From the NCBI RefSeq assembly GCF_001999725.1, contig NZ_MDDP01000018.1, forward strand, positions 42,794 through 106,793: a stretch of 64,000 bases of DNA, given 5' to 3'. The notes beneath the pieces were generated by a model. That model did not search any database, was not told the DNA's origin, and saw only the letters and a list, made by a program, of their open reading frames with translations. Each line of letters opens with the position of its first letter. The stretch's first letter is position 1. Shown here piece by piece: positions 51,449 through 60,306 of this stretch. The translations under genes were made by a program, and so were the position numbers. The stretch is from Cellulophaga omnivescoria. Lineage in GTDB: Bacteria > Bacteroidota > Bacteroidia > Flavobacteriales > Flavobacteriaceae.

Positions 51449-52060
51449 TTATAAATCTTCCATTAAGATAAGATATAAGTTTTTAGCTGTACTTCCGTAA
51501 GACAAAAAATCATCTTCTTCTTTTATATTAGACTGAAAATGTTTTATAGTAGTTATATTGGCAGGTATGCTACCTTGGTATTTCTTTTTTATGCTTTTTA
51601 AACCATCTCCTAAGCTAGCGGTAAGCTGGCTTGTGGTAGCGTAAACAATAAAGTTTTCTGGAAGTTCATTCATTTTTCTTTCTTTTAATTGGTTAGAAGA
51701 AATTAAAATGGAACCGTTTTGAGCAATTAAATGCTCGCAAGTTGTAAAAAATACAGTGCTTTTTTTAGCAGATTTTGAAAATGAAATATGTTCGTTAGCA
51801 AACTTTTTTTCTAGCCTATCATCTAATGAAAAGAACGAATTATCTCGCCAATCATTTTCTTCTACAATATTTTGTAAAGCAGATGAAACCTCGTCATCTG
51901 AATCACAATAAATAAATTTGCCACCATTTTTTTTGAAGTAAATGGTAAACTTTTCGTCTATAGGCAAATCTAGTTCTGGCATATGCACTCCGCGGTTTTC
52001 TGCGGGTGCATCAGAACTCTTTTTTTTACTAGTGCCAAAAAGTTTACCAAATATGCTCAT
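51449..52060 (-). CDS. LUD-domain protein (LutC/YkgG-like)
   Basis: 203 aa. The N-terminal 30 residues are Ser/Lys-rich and likely disordered (KKKSSDAPAENRG). The LUD core shows VSSALQNIVEENDWRDNSFF, TTCEHLIAQNGSILISSNQ and FIVYATTSQLTASLGDGLKS. In lactate-utilisation operons LutC works beside LutA/LutB, but neither is near here; instead this gene sits between ftsH and cdsA, an arrangement I remember from other Bacteroidetes. Its role there is unknown. The gene is 31 bp after ftsH and 3 bp before cdsA. Confidence 0.85.
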   Translation of the reverse strand: MSIFGKLFGTSKKKSSDAPAENRGVHMPELDLPIDEKFTIYFKKNGGKFIYCDSDDEVSSALQNIVEENDWRDNSFFSLDDRLEKKFANEHISFSKSAKKSTVFFTTCEHLIAQNGSILISSNQLKERKMNELPENFIVYATTSQLTASLGDGLKSIKKKYQGSIPANITTIKHFQSNIKEEDDFLSYGSTAKNLYLILMEDL

Positions 52061-52091
52061 TAAAATTCTTAAAATTTATGGTGTGTACGTA

Positions 52092-54074
52092 CTATTCTTC
52101 TTCAGAAGAATTAGTAGTAGCGTCTTTTTTTGCTTCTTCTTCAGCATTTTCTTTAACATCTTTAGCAAAAGGTCTTTTTCCAAAAATCTTTTCTAAATCA
52201 TCTTTAAAGATAACTTCTTTTTCTAACAAACGCTCTGCTAGTTCTGTAAGCTTGTCTTTGTTTTTATCTAAAAGATCTATGGCTCTTAGGTATTGCTCTT
52301 CTATTAATTTAGAAATTTCTTCATCTATAATACGAGCAGTTTCTTCACTGTAAGGTTTAGAAAATCCGTAAGAGTCTTGACCAGAAGAGTCATAATAAGT
52401 TAGGTTTCCAATTTTGTCATTTAAGCCATAAACAGTAACCATACCTCTTGCTTGTTTAGTAACTTTTTCTAAATCACTTAAAGCACCTGTAGAAATCTTA
52501 TCAAAAATTACTTTTTCAGCAGCACGTCCGCCAAGAGTTGCACACATTTCATCTAGCATTTGTTCAGAACGAACAATTAAACGTTCTTCTGGTAAATACC
52601 AAGCAGCTCCTAAAGATTGTCCTCTTGGTACAATGGTAACTTTAACTAATGGCGCAGCATGTTCTAGCATCCAACTAACTGTTGCGTGCCCTGCTTCATG
52701 GTAAGCAATAGTTTTCTTTTCTCCAGGAGTAATTATTTTGTTTTTCTTTTCTAAACCACCAACTATACGGTCTACTGCGTCTAAAAAGTCTTGCTTGTTT
52801 ACGGCTTTTTTCTCTTTACGTGCAGCAATTAATGCAGCTTCATTACAAACGTTTGCTATATCTGCTCCAGAAAAACCTGGCGTTTGCTTAGCTAAGAAAT
52901 CTAAATCTAAAGTTTCAGCTGTTTTAATAGGCTTAACGTGTACTTCAAAAATTTCTTTACGTTCTCTAATGTCTGGTAAGTCTACATAAATTTGTCTGTC
53001 AAAACGGCCAGCTCTCATTAATGCTTTATCTAAAACATCTGCACGGTTTGTTGCAGCTAATACAATAACATTTGTATTGGTGCCAAAACCATCCATTTCT
53101 GTTAGTAATTGGTTTAATGTGTTTTCTCTTTCATCATTAGAACCTGTAACGTTGTTTTTACCACGTGCTCTACCAATAGCATCAATCTCATCAATAAAAA
53201 TAATTGCAGGAGATTTGTCTTTGGCTTGCTTAAATAAATCACGTACTCTAGATGCACCTACACCTACAAACATCTCTACAAAATCTGAACCAGATAGTGA
53301 AAAGAAAGGTACTTTAGCTTCGCCAGCAACAGCTTTAGCTAATAATGTTTTACCAGTACCAGGAGGGCCTACTAATAAAGCTCCTTTTGGTATTTTACCA
53401 CCTAGAGAGGTATATTTTTCAGGGTTTTTTAAGAACTCAACAATTTCTTCAACTTCTTCTTTAGCACCTTCTAAACCAGCAACATCTTTAAAAGAAGTAC
53501 GTGTGTCTGTTTTTTCGTCAAACAGTTTTGCTTTGGACTTGCCAATATTAAATATTTGGCCGCCAGCACCACCGCCACTACCGCCAGACATTCTACGCAT
53601 CATAAATATCCAAATACCTATAATAAGTACAAATGGTAATAGTGTAAATAGTAAGTTTTCAAACGTGTTAGATTCTTTTTCGCTATCTATAATAGTATCT
53701 ACATTGTTTAATGCTTTTGCATCTTTAACTTCTTTCTCAAAAATTTCTAGAGAAGCGTAGTTTACAACATAGCTAGGAGATTCTGTAGGGTTTAAAGAAA
53801 AACTAGGTTTAGATACAGGTTTGTGCGAATCTTTTTCTAAAGCCTCTTCAGTTAAATATACCTTTGCGTAGCCTGCATTAGATATAATCATTACTTTTTT
53901 TACATCGCCATTTTTAATGTACTCCAATAAATCTGATGTAGTTTTTTTTCTGGTAGAAGATAAGCCGTCACTGCTTAAAAACTGAAATCCTATGATTAAT
54001 GCTACTAAAATACCATAAATCCACCATGAGTTAAATTTAGGTTTGTTAGGTTTTGTATTATTGTCTTTTGCCAT
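52092..54074 (-). CDS. ftsH: ATP-dependent zinc metalloprotease FtsH
   Basis: 660 aa membrane AAA+ protease for membrane and regulatory proteins; in E. coli it also controls LpxC and so lipid A. Two transmembrane helices (about residues 15-31 and 139-157) flank a periplasmic domain. Walker A GPPGTGKT near residue 240, Walker B IIFIDEIDAIGR near residue 293, SRH-type GRFDRQIYVDLPD near 350, and zinc site HEAGHATV near residue 455. A Gly-rich stretch GGSGGGAGG follows the second helix, and the acidic C-terminus ends EEAKKDATTNSSEEE. 9 bp after rsfS. Confidence 0.97.
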   Translation of the reverse strand: MAKDNNTKPNKPKFNSWWIYGILVALIIGFQFLSSDGLSSTRKKTTSDLLEYIKNGDVKKVMIISNAGYAKVYLTEEALEKDSHKPVSKPSFSLNPTESPSYVVNYASLEIFEKEVKDAKALNNVDTIIDSEKESNTFENLLFTLLPFVLIIGIWIFMMRRMSGGSGGGAGGQIFNIGKSKAKLFDEKTDTRTSFKDVAGLEGAKEEVEEIVEFLKNPEKYTSLGGKIPKGALLVGPPGTGKTLLAKAVAGEAKVPFFSLSGSDFVEMFVGVGASRVRDLFKQAKDKSPAIIFIDEIDAIGRARGKNNVTGSNDERENTLNQLLTEMDGFGTNTNVIVLAATNRADVLDKALMRAGRFDRQIYVDLPDIRERKEIFEVHVKPIKTAETLDLDFLAKQTPGFSGADIANVCNEAALIAARKEKKAVNKQDFLDAVDRIVGGLEKKNKIITPGEKKTIAYHEAGHATVSWMLEHAAPLVKVTIVPRGQSLGAAWYLPEERLIVRSEQMLDEMCATLGGRAAEKVIFDKISTGALSDLEKVTKQARGMVTVYGLNDKIGNLTYYDSSGQDSYGFSKPYSEETARIIDEEISKLIEEQYLRAIDLLDKNKDKLTELAERLLEKEVIFKDDLEKIFGKRPFAKDVKENAEEEAKKDATTNSSEEE

Positions 54075-54083
54075 TCTATTTAT

Positions 54084-54461
54084 TTACTGGTTATAACTAC
54101 TTTCTATTGCGGTAACTTTTGCGTCTCCCCAAAGTCCTTCTATGTCATAAAAGTCTCTTGTTTGTTTTTGGAAAACGTGTACCACAACATTAACGTAGTC
54201 TAATAAAACCCATTCAGAATTGTCTGACCCTTCTACGTGCCAAGGTTTATCCTGTATAGCTTTACTAACGGTTTTTTGTATTGAGCTTACTATTGCATTA
54301 ACGTGCGTGTTAGAGGTACCGTTACAAACTACAAAGTAGTCGCATACTGTATTTTCTATTTCTCTAAGGTCTAGTAAATTTATATCGTGCCCTTTTACAT
54401 CTTCAATTCCTTGTAAAATTAAAGTTATAAGTTCGTCTGCACTAGCTGTCTTTTTTTGCAT
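54084..54461 (-). CDS. rsfS: Ribosomal silencing factor RsfS
   Basis: 125 aa protein that binds ribosomal protein uL14 and blocks subunit joining when nutrients are low. DYFVVCNGTSNTHVNAIVSS near residue 42, KPWHVEGSDNSEWVLLDYVN near residue 75 and VVHVFQKQTRDFYDIEGLWG near residue 95 are family-defining. It heads the operon into ftsH (9 bp). A TAACTTTG element lies upstream, and birA starts on the other strand 94 bp away. Confidence 0.95.
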   Translation of the reverse strand: MQKKTASADELITLILQGIEDVKGHDINLLDLREIENTVCDYFVVCNGTSNTHVNAIVSSIQKTVSKAIQDKPWHVEGSDNSEWVLLDYVNVVVHVFQKQTRDFYDIEGLWGDAKVTAIESSYNQ

Positions 54462-54480
54462 TCAAAAATTTTAGATTATA

Positions 54481-54488
54481 CAAAGTTA
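54481..54488 (-). promoter_or_regulatory. Candidate -7 element for rsfS-ftsH operon
   Basis: TAACTTTG on the minus strand, 19 bases before the rsfS ATG; full TAnnTTTG match, no spaced TTG. Confidence 0.4.
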
Positions 54489-54554
54489 TTGTTTTTTTGT
54501 TTTTTTAACTATTGTTTTTAACATAAGATTGCAGAATATTATTATAATCTACAT

Positions 54555-55286
54555 ATGCAGATAATCAAACTTAATGCCACCAACTCTACAAACCAGTATT
54601 TAAAAGAGTTAATTATGTCTACAAAAGTGGATGATTTTACGGTAGTTACAACTAAAAATCAAGAGCAGGGGCGTGGCCAAATGGGCACAAAATGGCTGGC
54701 AGAACCTGGTAAAAACTTGACTTTTAGTGTGTTAAAAAAAGGCGAAGCTTTGGAGGTTGCAGATCAGTTTTTGTTAAATATGTGTGTATCTTTGGCTATG
54801 TATGAGGCTTTAAAAGAGCTCAATATACCAAATTTAACTGTAAAGTGGCCAAACGACATTCTGTCAGCTAATTCTAAAATATGTGGAATTTTAATTGAAA
54901 ATATACTGACTGGCAGTAAAATACAGTCTTCTATTATTGGTATAGGCTTAAATGTAAACCAGTTATCATTTAATAATTTGCCCAATGTATCTTCTTTAAA
55001 ATTGTTAAAAGGAGAAACTTTTAATTTAGATGAAGTTTTGCAGTTAATTATAGTAAAGTTAAAAAAGTATCTTACGTCAAATTATTTAAATAGTCCGGAT
55101 GTTTTAAGAACTTTATATCAAGAAATTATGTTTAGAATACATAAGCCATCAACCTTTAAAGATAAAGAAGGGAAGATGTTTATGGGGTTTATAAAAGGAG
55201 TATCCTCTAGCGGAAAATTAATTGTTCTGCTAGAGGATAATATTTTTAAGGAATATAACTTAAAAGAAATACAATTACTGTATTAA
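54555..55286 (+). CDS. birA: Biotin--[acetyl-CoA-carboxylase] ligase
   Basis: Attaches biotin to the carboxylase carrier protein through biotinyl-AMP. 243 aa, catalytic core only, without an N-terminal DNA-binding domain, so it is not a repressor. LNATNSTNQYLKELI near residue 4, the biotin/ATP loop as KNQEQGRGQMGTKWLAEPGK near residue 34, VKWPNDILSANSKICGILIE near residue 96, and IGIGLNVNQ near residue 134 are typical. The 3' end overlaps the SRPBCC gene by 4 bp in convergent orientation. Confidence 0.95.
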   Translation: MQIIKLNATNSTNQYLKELIMSTKVDDFTVVTTKNQEQGRGQMGTKWLAEPGKNLTFSVLKKGEALEVADQFLLNMCVSLAMYEALKELNIPNLTVKWPNDILSANSKICGILIENILTGSKIQSSIIGIGLNVNQLSFNNLPNVSSLKLLKGETFNLDEVLQLIIVKLKKYLTSNYLNSPDVLRTLYQEIMFRIHKPSTFKDKEGKMFMGFIKGVSSSGKLIVLLEDNIFKEYNLKEIQLLY

Positions 55287-55675
55287 ATAACAATTAAGTT
55301 GTTTGATAAAGTATCTATAAACTTAGTGATAGGACCTTTAATCATCATAGCCATCATAGCGTTAAATTCGCCTTCAAAACTAAGAGTAACTTCTGTTTCT
55401 GTTGCTGCAATGCTATTAATATCTGCAGTTAAAGTAAACGGAAGCTTATCACTAGCTGCTCCTAATATTATTTTATTGTTAGGATGTTGCTCTTTTAGTT
55501 TTAAAACAATTTCTGGCATTCCTTTTAAGGCAAAAAGAAATTTATCTTCACTTAATACCTCAAACTTACTAATGTTTTCTGGCATTAATTTTTCAAAGTT
55601 TTTAATATCAATTAAAAAATCAAAAACTTCTTTGTCGCTTTTTAATACTGTTTTTTTAGGTGCTTCTATATGCAT
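55283..55675 (-). CDS. SRPBCC-family protein
   Basis: 130 aa with a START-like/polyketide-cyclase pattern: VFDFLIDIKNFEKLMPENIS near residue 18, GMPEIVLKLKEQHPNNKIIL near residue 52 and FEGEFNAMMAMMIKGPITKF near residue 98. These domains bind hydrophobic ligands in a deep pocket; some act in ubiquinone chaperoning or toxin (RatA-like) roles. Ligand here is unknown. It starts 4 bp after the pyrE stop, an arrangement I recall from other flavobacteria. Confidence 0.85.
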   Translation of the reverse strand: MHIEAPKKTVLKSDKEVFDFLIDIKNFEKLMPENISKFEVLSEDKFLFALKGMPEIVLKLKEQHPNNKIILGAASDKLPFTLTADINSIAATETEVTLSFEGEFNAMMAMMIKGPITKFIDTLSNNLIVI

Positions 55676-55679
55676 ATTG

Positions 55680-56321
55680 TTATGGTTTCCAAACTGCAGG
55701 ATTACTTTTCCATTGCAGTAGTGTGTTTAATTGTTGTTCTTTAATGTAGTTGGTGTCCGATGCCTGTTGTATTAGGTTAGGGTAATCACTAAGTGTGTGT
55801 AATTCAATGTCTTCTGTTTTAAAGTTTTTATCGGCAACATCAAATCCATAAGTAAAAATAGCAATCATACCCTTAACATTAGCGCCAGCTTCTTTTAATG
55901 CTTTAACAGCATTTAAGCTACTTTTTCCGGTACTAATTAAATCTTCTATTACTACTACATTTTGGTTGGCAGATAATTGACCTTCAATTTGGTTTTGTCT
56001 TCCGTGAGATTTTGGTTCTGGCCTAACATATACAAACGGAAGTCCTAAATACTCGGCAACAAGCATACCAATGCCAATAGCACCAGTGGCTACACCAGCA
56101 ATAACATCTGGTTTGCCGTATAGTTCTTCTACTTGCTTAGCCATTTCTTCTCGTATGTAGTTACGAATTATAGGATAAGATAGGATTATTCTATTATCAC
56201 AATAAATTGGAGATTGCCATCCAGAAGCCCACGTAAAAGGATTTTCTGGTTTCAACTTAATTGCATTAATTTGCAATAAAAGTTCGGCTGTTTTTTTTGC
56301 AGTGTCTTTATTTAAAACCAT
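55680..56321 (-). CDS. pyrE: Orotate phosphoribosyltransferase
   Basis: Makes OMP from orotate and PRPP in pyrimidine synthesis. 213 aa from ATG 56319-56321 (MVLNKDTAKKTAELLLQINA); the ORF extends upstream but that part lies inside the divergent Nudix gene. The PRPP loop is VVVIEDLISTGKSSLNAVKA near residue 123, with VYVRPEPKSHGRQNQIEGQL near residue 97 supplying the catalytic Lys/His loop. Only 7 bases separate its start from the divergent Nudix gene start. Confidence 0.95.
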   Translation of the reverse strand: MVLNKDTAKKTAELLLQINAIKLKPENPFTWASGWQSPIYCDNRIILSYPIIRNYIREEMAKQVEELYGKPDVIAGVATGAIGIGMLVAEYLGLPFVYVRPEPKSHGRQNQIEGQLSANQNVVVIEDLISTGKSSLNAVKALKEAGANVKGMIAIFTYGFDVADKNFKTEDIELHTLSDYPNLIQQASDTNYIKEQQLNTLLQWKSNPAVWKP

Positions 56322-56328
56322 AGCGCAA

Positions 56329-56916
56329 ATGTATAAAGTTTTTGTGAATGAATTGCCCTTGATTTTGACAAATAAACTGTCAGACATAGCGGATAATAAA
56401 TATTTTTTATTAAATGAGGAGGCAATTAATGAGGCAATTAAGGCCTTATCTAAGAATAAGTTGCCAAGGGCTTATATTTACCATCCAAATAAAGAGGAGA
56501 TTTTAAAAAAATTCTCTAAAAAAATACCTATTGTGGTTGCAGGTGGTGGTGTTGTTACTAATAAAGAGGGTAAAGTGCTGTTTATTTACAGAAATGATAA
56601 ATGGGATTTACCTAAAGGAAAGTTAGATAAAGGCGAAACCATAGAGCAATGTGCCATTAGAGAGGTAGAGGAAGAAACAGGTGTACAGGGTTTAAAAATT
56701 GAAAACCTTTTAAAAATTACCTACCATATTTTTAAACGTAATGGTAAATATAAATTGAAAGAAGTGCATTGGTTTGCAATGAAAACATCTTTTAAAGGTG
56801 AACTTACAGGGCAATTAGAGGAAGGTATAGAAAAGGTAAAATGGAAAGGCCCAAGCAAAATAGCTAAGGCCTTAGAGAATTCTTATGCTAATATTAAAAT
56901 ATTGTTTGAAGAGTAA
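56329..56916 (+). CDS. Nudix hydrolase
   Basis: 195 aa from ATG 56329 (MYKVFVNELPLILTNKLSDI); a possible start at 56302 would sit inside pyrE. The first 65 residues are an extra N-terminal domain. The Nudix box, residues about 105-127, is GKLDKGETIEQCAIREVEEE followed by TG, matching Gx5Ex7REUxEExGU; it cuts a nucleoside diphosphate linked to another group. Substrate unknown. It ends 1 bp from the convergent M14 gene. The start lies 7 bp from the pyrE start. Confidence 0.92.
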   Translation: MYKVFVNELPLILTNKLSDIADNKYFLLNEEAINEAIKALSKNKLPRAYIYHPNKEEILKKFSKKIPIVVAGGGVVTNKEGKVLFIYRNDKWDLPKGKLDKGETIEQCAIREVEEETGVQGLKIENLLKITYHIFKRNGKYKLKEVHWFAMKTSFKGELTGQLEEGIEKVKWKGPSKIAKALENSYANIKILFEE

Positions 56917-56917
56917 T

Positions 56918-58663
56918 TTAATTACTCTTCATCAATTTATATATTGGATATTGTAAGTGGGCTTTTTCATAATGAGCAGATTTTTTATGTAACCAATCTA
57001 ATTGTGCATACCAACTTTTGCTAAAGTTTTCATCTGTAGCCTTTACGGTGTCAAACTCAGCTTTTAATTTAGGGTTGTTTTTTAATAATTTTGCAGCCAC
57101 GTCTTCAAAAACATAAGGAGAAAAACCTTCTTTTTGCTGTAAAATAGTATCAAAAAAATTCCAGTTAAAAAATGAGTCAACTGCTTCTGGTTCTAAAGTT
57201 TCTAAAAGGTAGCGTAAACCTCTTTGGCTTGTTGGAATATAGTAATCTCCTTTAAAAAACTGCACGCTTTGTGTACTGGTAGTAACAGTTGTATTGCTAT
57301 GTGGATAGTGTCCCTCATAGGCAGATTTGCGAGTATCATAATCTTTTATCTTGTAAGATTCTACCGTTATTAGTGTATCCTTTTCAAATTGAGTGTAACT
57401 TATTTTATTAGCCTCAAGATGAGGTATTACTTTTTTCCATGCTTTTGGAATAATATATGCCTCTGGAATAGTCACAAAACTTGTAGGAGCCATATAGTTA
57501 TTATAATTAACCTCTTTTGTAAATGGTTTAGATCTGTCATATTTTAATCTGGTTAAACCTGTAACTTCACTTTCTATATATTCTGCCTCATATCCTTTAA
57601 ATTTTAATGTAGATGCCTTAGTAGTATCTATTGTAAATTTAACAGGATAGGTGATTTTTTCTTGATCAGCAGCAAATGCATTTGCTCTTAATTCTTTTAT
57701 TTTTTTGCCATCTTTTTCAGATATGTCTATCATCTTTTGCATAAGGTAATAGGTGCCCATAACTCGTTTTTTATATGGTTTAAGCATATGTGTTTCTACC
57801 ATTAGTCCCAAGGTGTTCCAAAGTGTGGTATAGCCTGTAGAGTATCTTGGGTAATCCATAAACTGAGAAAAACCTTGCTCAGGAACACTGTTAAATACAT
57901 TGACATAAGGTGTTATAGGCCAATTAATGTTTTCTAAAGAGTTTTCCAAAGTAGGCATCATTTCTGTATGAAGATAATTGCCTAAATCACCACCTAATTT
58001 ATTATGTTGCGTAAATAAGTGCGTTAATGTGTATTGGTAATCTGCACCATTACTAACGTGGTTGTCTATAAAAATATCGGGTTTTGTTAAATGAAAAATC
58101 TCGGCAAAAGTTTTTGCATTCTTGGTGTCGTTTTTTATAAAATCTCTGTTAAGGTCATAATTTTGAGCATTACCTCTAAACCCATATTCTTTAGGTCCGT
58201 TTTGGTTGGTTCTAGAGGTAGAATTACGGTTTAATGCACCGCCAATGTTGTAAATAGGAATGGTAGTGAGTACAGTATTTCTTGGAGCTCCAATTTTGTT
58301 TACTACTAAATCTCTAAATAAAAGCATAGTGGCATCTATACCATCACTTTCGCCTGGGTGAATGCCGTTATTTATTAAAATTACGGTTTTGTCTTCTAAT
58401 TTATTAAAGTTAAACTCTCCGTCCGGATTGTAGGTTACTAAGTGTAAAGGCAAACCACTATCTGTTTCGCCAATAGTAAGTACGTTTATTTGCGGAAACT
58501 CTTTAGCAAGTTTAATATAAAAGTCAATTACCTGTGTATATGTAGGTGTCTCTAACCCGTTGGTAGTTTCAAAAAAAGTCTGAAAATCTTTTTCCTTGTC
58601 TTCGGGTTTTTCGCTACAAGCAATTACGCACAGTAAGCTAAAAAGACCTATAATTTTTTTCAT
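56918..58663 (-). CDS. M14-family zinc carboxypeptidase, lipoprotein
   Basis: 581 aa. N-terminus MKKIIGLFSLLCVIACSEKP is a lipoprotein signal with the lipobox Cys16. Zinc ligands: HPGE in NNGIHPGESDGIDATMLLF near residue 97, and His in FIDNHVSNGADYQYTLTHLF near residue 200; the catalytic Glu is probably in LMVETHMLKPY near residue 286. The C-terminal 280 residues form beta-rich domains with VTTSTQSVQFFKGDYYIPTS. Expected on the outer membrane or in the periplasm for peptide degradation. Family secure, substrate unknown. Confidence 0.92.
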   Translation of the reverse strand: MKKIIGLFSLLCVIACSEKPEDKEKDFQTFFETTNGLETPTYTQVIDFYIKLAKEFPQINVLTIGETDSGLPLHLVTYNPDGEFNFNKLEDKTVILINNGIHPGESDGIDATMLLFRDLVVNKIGAPRNTVLTTIPIYNIGGALNRNSTSRTNQNGPKEYGFRGNAQNYDLNRDFIKNDTKNAKTFAEIFHLTKPDIFIDNHVSNGADYQYTLTHLFTQHNKLGGDLGNYLHTEMMPTLENSLENINWPITPYVNVFNSVPEQGFSQFMDYPRYSTGYTTLWNTLGLMVETHMLKPYKKRVMGTYYLMQKMIDISEKDGKKIKELRANAFAADQEKITYPVKFTIDTTKASTLKFKGYEAEYIESEVTGLTRLKYDRSKPFTKEVNYNNYMAPTSFVTIPEAYIIPKAWKKVIPHLEANKISYTQFEKDTLITVESYKIKDYDTRKSAYEGHYPHSNTTVTTSTQSVQFFKGDYYIPTSQRGLRYLLETLEPEAVDSFFNWNFFDTILQQKEGFSPYVFEDVAAKLLKNNPKLKAEFDTVKATDENFSKSWYAQLDWLHKKSAHYEKAHLQYPIYKLMKSN

Positions 58664-58700
58664 TCTCTAAATATTTTGGGGATTAAAAAGGTTGTGTGGC

Positions 58701-59156
58701 TCATATAACTCTAACCGTGTCTGGTACTAGGCTCGTGTAATCTCCATTGTTTCTAATTACATCTCTAACTATAGAAGAGCTTATATATGATTTTCCAGAT
58801 GATGTTAGTAAAAATACAGTTTCAATTTCAGATAATTTTCTGTTTGTATGCGCTATTGCTTTTTCAAACTCAAAATCTGCAGGGTTACGTAGGCCACGTA
58901 AAATAAAATGGGCATCTACTTTTTTGCAAAATTCAACCGTAAGACCTTCGTAAGTCATTACTTTTATTTTTGGTTCTTCTTTAAAAGCTTCACTAATAAA
59001 TTGCATACGTTGTTCTAACGTAAACATATATTTTTTGTCGGCATTAATACCAATAGCAATAATTACTTCATCAAAAAGAGTAATACCTCTGTTAATAATA
59101 TCTGTGTGGCCTAAAGTTAAAGGGTCAAAAGACCCAGGGAAAATGGCACGTTTCAT
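58701..59156 (-). CDS. coaD: Phosphopantetheine adenylyltransferase
   Basis: Fourth step of CoA synthesis. 151 aa, full length. FPGSFDPLTLGHTDIINRGI near residues 6-25 holds the GHxDI nucleotide motif; EGLTVEFCKKVDAHFILRGL near residue 70 and SYISSSIVRDVIRNNGDYTS near residue 122 (ISSSxVR) are family markers. 73 bp after ddl on the same strand, with an inverted repeat between. Confidence 0.96.
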   Translation of the reverse strand: MKRAIFPGSFDPLTLGHTDIINRGITLFDEVIIAIGINADKKYMFTLEQRMQFISEAFKEEPKIKVMTYEGLTVEFCKKVDAHFILRGLRNPADFEFEKAIAHTNRKLSEIETVFLLTSSGKSYISSSIVRDVIRNNGDYTSLVPDTVRVI

Positions 59157-59174
59157 ATAGTTTTGGTTTTAATT

Positions 59175-59212
59175 CTTGTAAAAATGTTAGTTTGTATAAC
59201 AAATTTTACAAG
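59175..59212. repeat. Nested inverted repeat between ddl and coaD
   Basis: CTTGTAAAA (59175-59183) and TTTTACAAG (59204-59212), with an inner TTTGT/ACAAA pair at 59191-59203. It may be a weak terminator for ddl or an operator for coaD; no clear T-run on the minus strand follows. Confidence 0.5.
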
Positions 59213-59229
59213 CGTTAAAGTTACTTAAT

Positions 59230-60204
59230 TTATCTTAAAGCCTCAGTTATAGCACTTTCAAACAACTGAGGTAAAGATATACCAGCTACTGCAGCTTGTT
59301 GTGGTAAAATACTTTCTTCTGTAAGTCCGGGTGTTGTGTTCATTTCTAACATATATGGCTCGTTACCTACAAAGATAAACTCGCTTCTAGAGTAGCCTTT
59401 CATTTTTAAAATTTTGTACACGCGTAGTGCTATACTGCTAACCTTTTCTTCTTGTTCTTTAGTAATACGAGCAGGAGTAATTTCTTGAGATTTACCTTCG
59501 TACTTTGCCTCATAATCAAAAAAGTCATTTTCTGTGGTAATTTCGGTTATGGGTAAAACCATAGGTTTTCCATTGTAAGTTATAACCCCTACAGAGACTT
59601 CTGTACCGTCTAAAAAAGCCTCAATAATAATTTCGTCATCAGCTAGGTATGCATTATCTATAGCTTTTGCTAAATCTTGTTTTTTATGTACTTTAGATAT
59701 GCCAAAGCTACTACCAGCTTTATTGGCTTTAACAAAGCAAGGTAAGCCTACAGCATTTATAATTTCGTCTTCATTTATAGCGTCTCCTTTATTTAAATAA
59801 TAAGAGGTTGCAGATTTAATTCCGTAAGGCTTTAATGTGCTTAGTAAATCTCTTTTATTAAAAGTTAATGCAGCTTGGTAAAATCCACAGGCAGTTTGTG
59901 GTATTCCTATTAAGTTAAAATATGCTTGTAAATACCCATCTTCCCCGGGTGTGCCATGAATAGCGTTAAAAACACAATCAAAAGTAATTTTTTCTTCGTT
60001 TACAGTAATGCTAAAATCACTCTTATTAATTACGGTTTCTTCATTATTGCTATTTACATAAACCCATTTATCTTTTAAAATATGAATTCTGTATAGGTTA
60101 AACTTGTTGGAGTCTAGGTGTTTGTATGCTACGTTTCCGCTTTTTAAGGATATTTTATACTCATTAGAGTAGCCTCCCATAATTATGGCAATATTTTTTT
60201 TCAT
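59230..60204 (-). CDS. ddl: D-alanine--D-alanine ligase
   Basis: ATP-grasp ligase making the D-Ala-D-Ala end of peptidoglycan. 324 aa. IIMGGYSNEYKISLKSGNVA near residue 7, FNAIHGTPGEDGYLQAYFNL near residue 80, PCFVKANKAGSSFGISKVHK near residue 155 (ATP-grasp lysine loop), and FIFVGNEPYMLEMNTTPGLT near residue 280 with the metal ligands EMNTTPG. The active-site residue following EINT-like motif is normal. It is divergent from the PASTA gene at 60307, with about 100 bp between. Confidence 0.95.
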   Translation of the reverse strand: MKKNIAIIMGGYSNEYKISLKSGNVAYKHLDSNKFNLYRIHILKDKWVYVNSNNEETVINKSDFSITVNEEKITFDCVFNAIHGTPGEDGYLQAYFNLIGIPQTACGFYQAALTFNKRDLLSTLKPYGIKSATSYYLNKGDAINEDEIINAVGLPCFVKANKAGSSFGISKVHKKQDLAKAIDNAYLADDEIIIEAFLDGTEVSVGVITYNGKPMVLPITEITTENDFFDYEAKYEGKSQEITPARITKEQEEKVSSIALRVYKILKMKGYSRSEFIFVGNEPYMLEMNTTPGLTEESILPQQAAVAGISLPQLFESAITEALR

Positions 60205-60280
60205 GATAAATTAATAAGGGTCATAAATGCAAATAACAAATATCATTTTTTTAAATTAAAGAAAAAAGCATTGGGTTTTA

Positions 60281-60288
60281 TATATTTG
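60281..60288 (+). promoter_or_regulatory. Candidate -7 element for PASTA gene
   Basis: TATATTTG, 18 bases before the ATG at 60307; full TAnnTTTG match. Confidence 0.4.
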
Positions 60289-60306
60289 TGCGATAATATT
60301 ATAGTT

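Noticed and set aside
53077..53760. 227-codon plus-strand ORF opposite ftsH
   Set aside because: Antisense shadow of a strongly conserved gene; no independent support.
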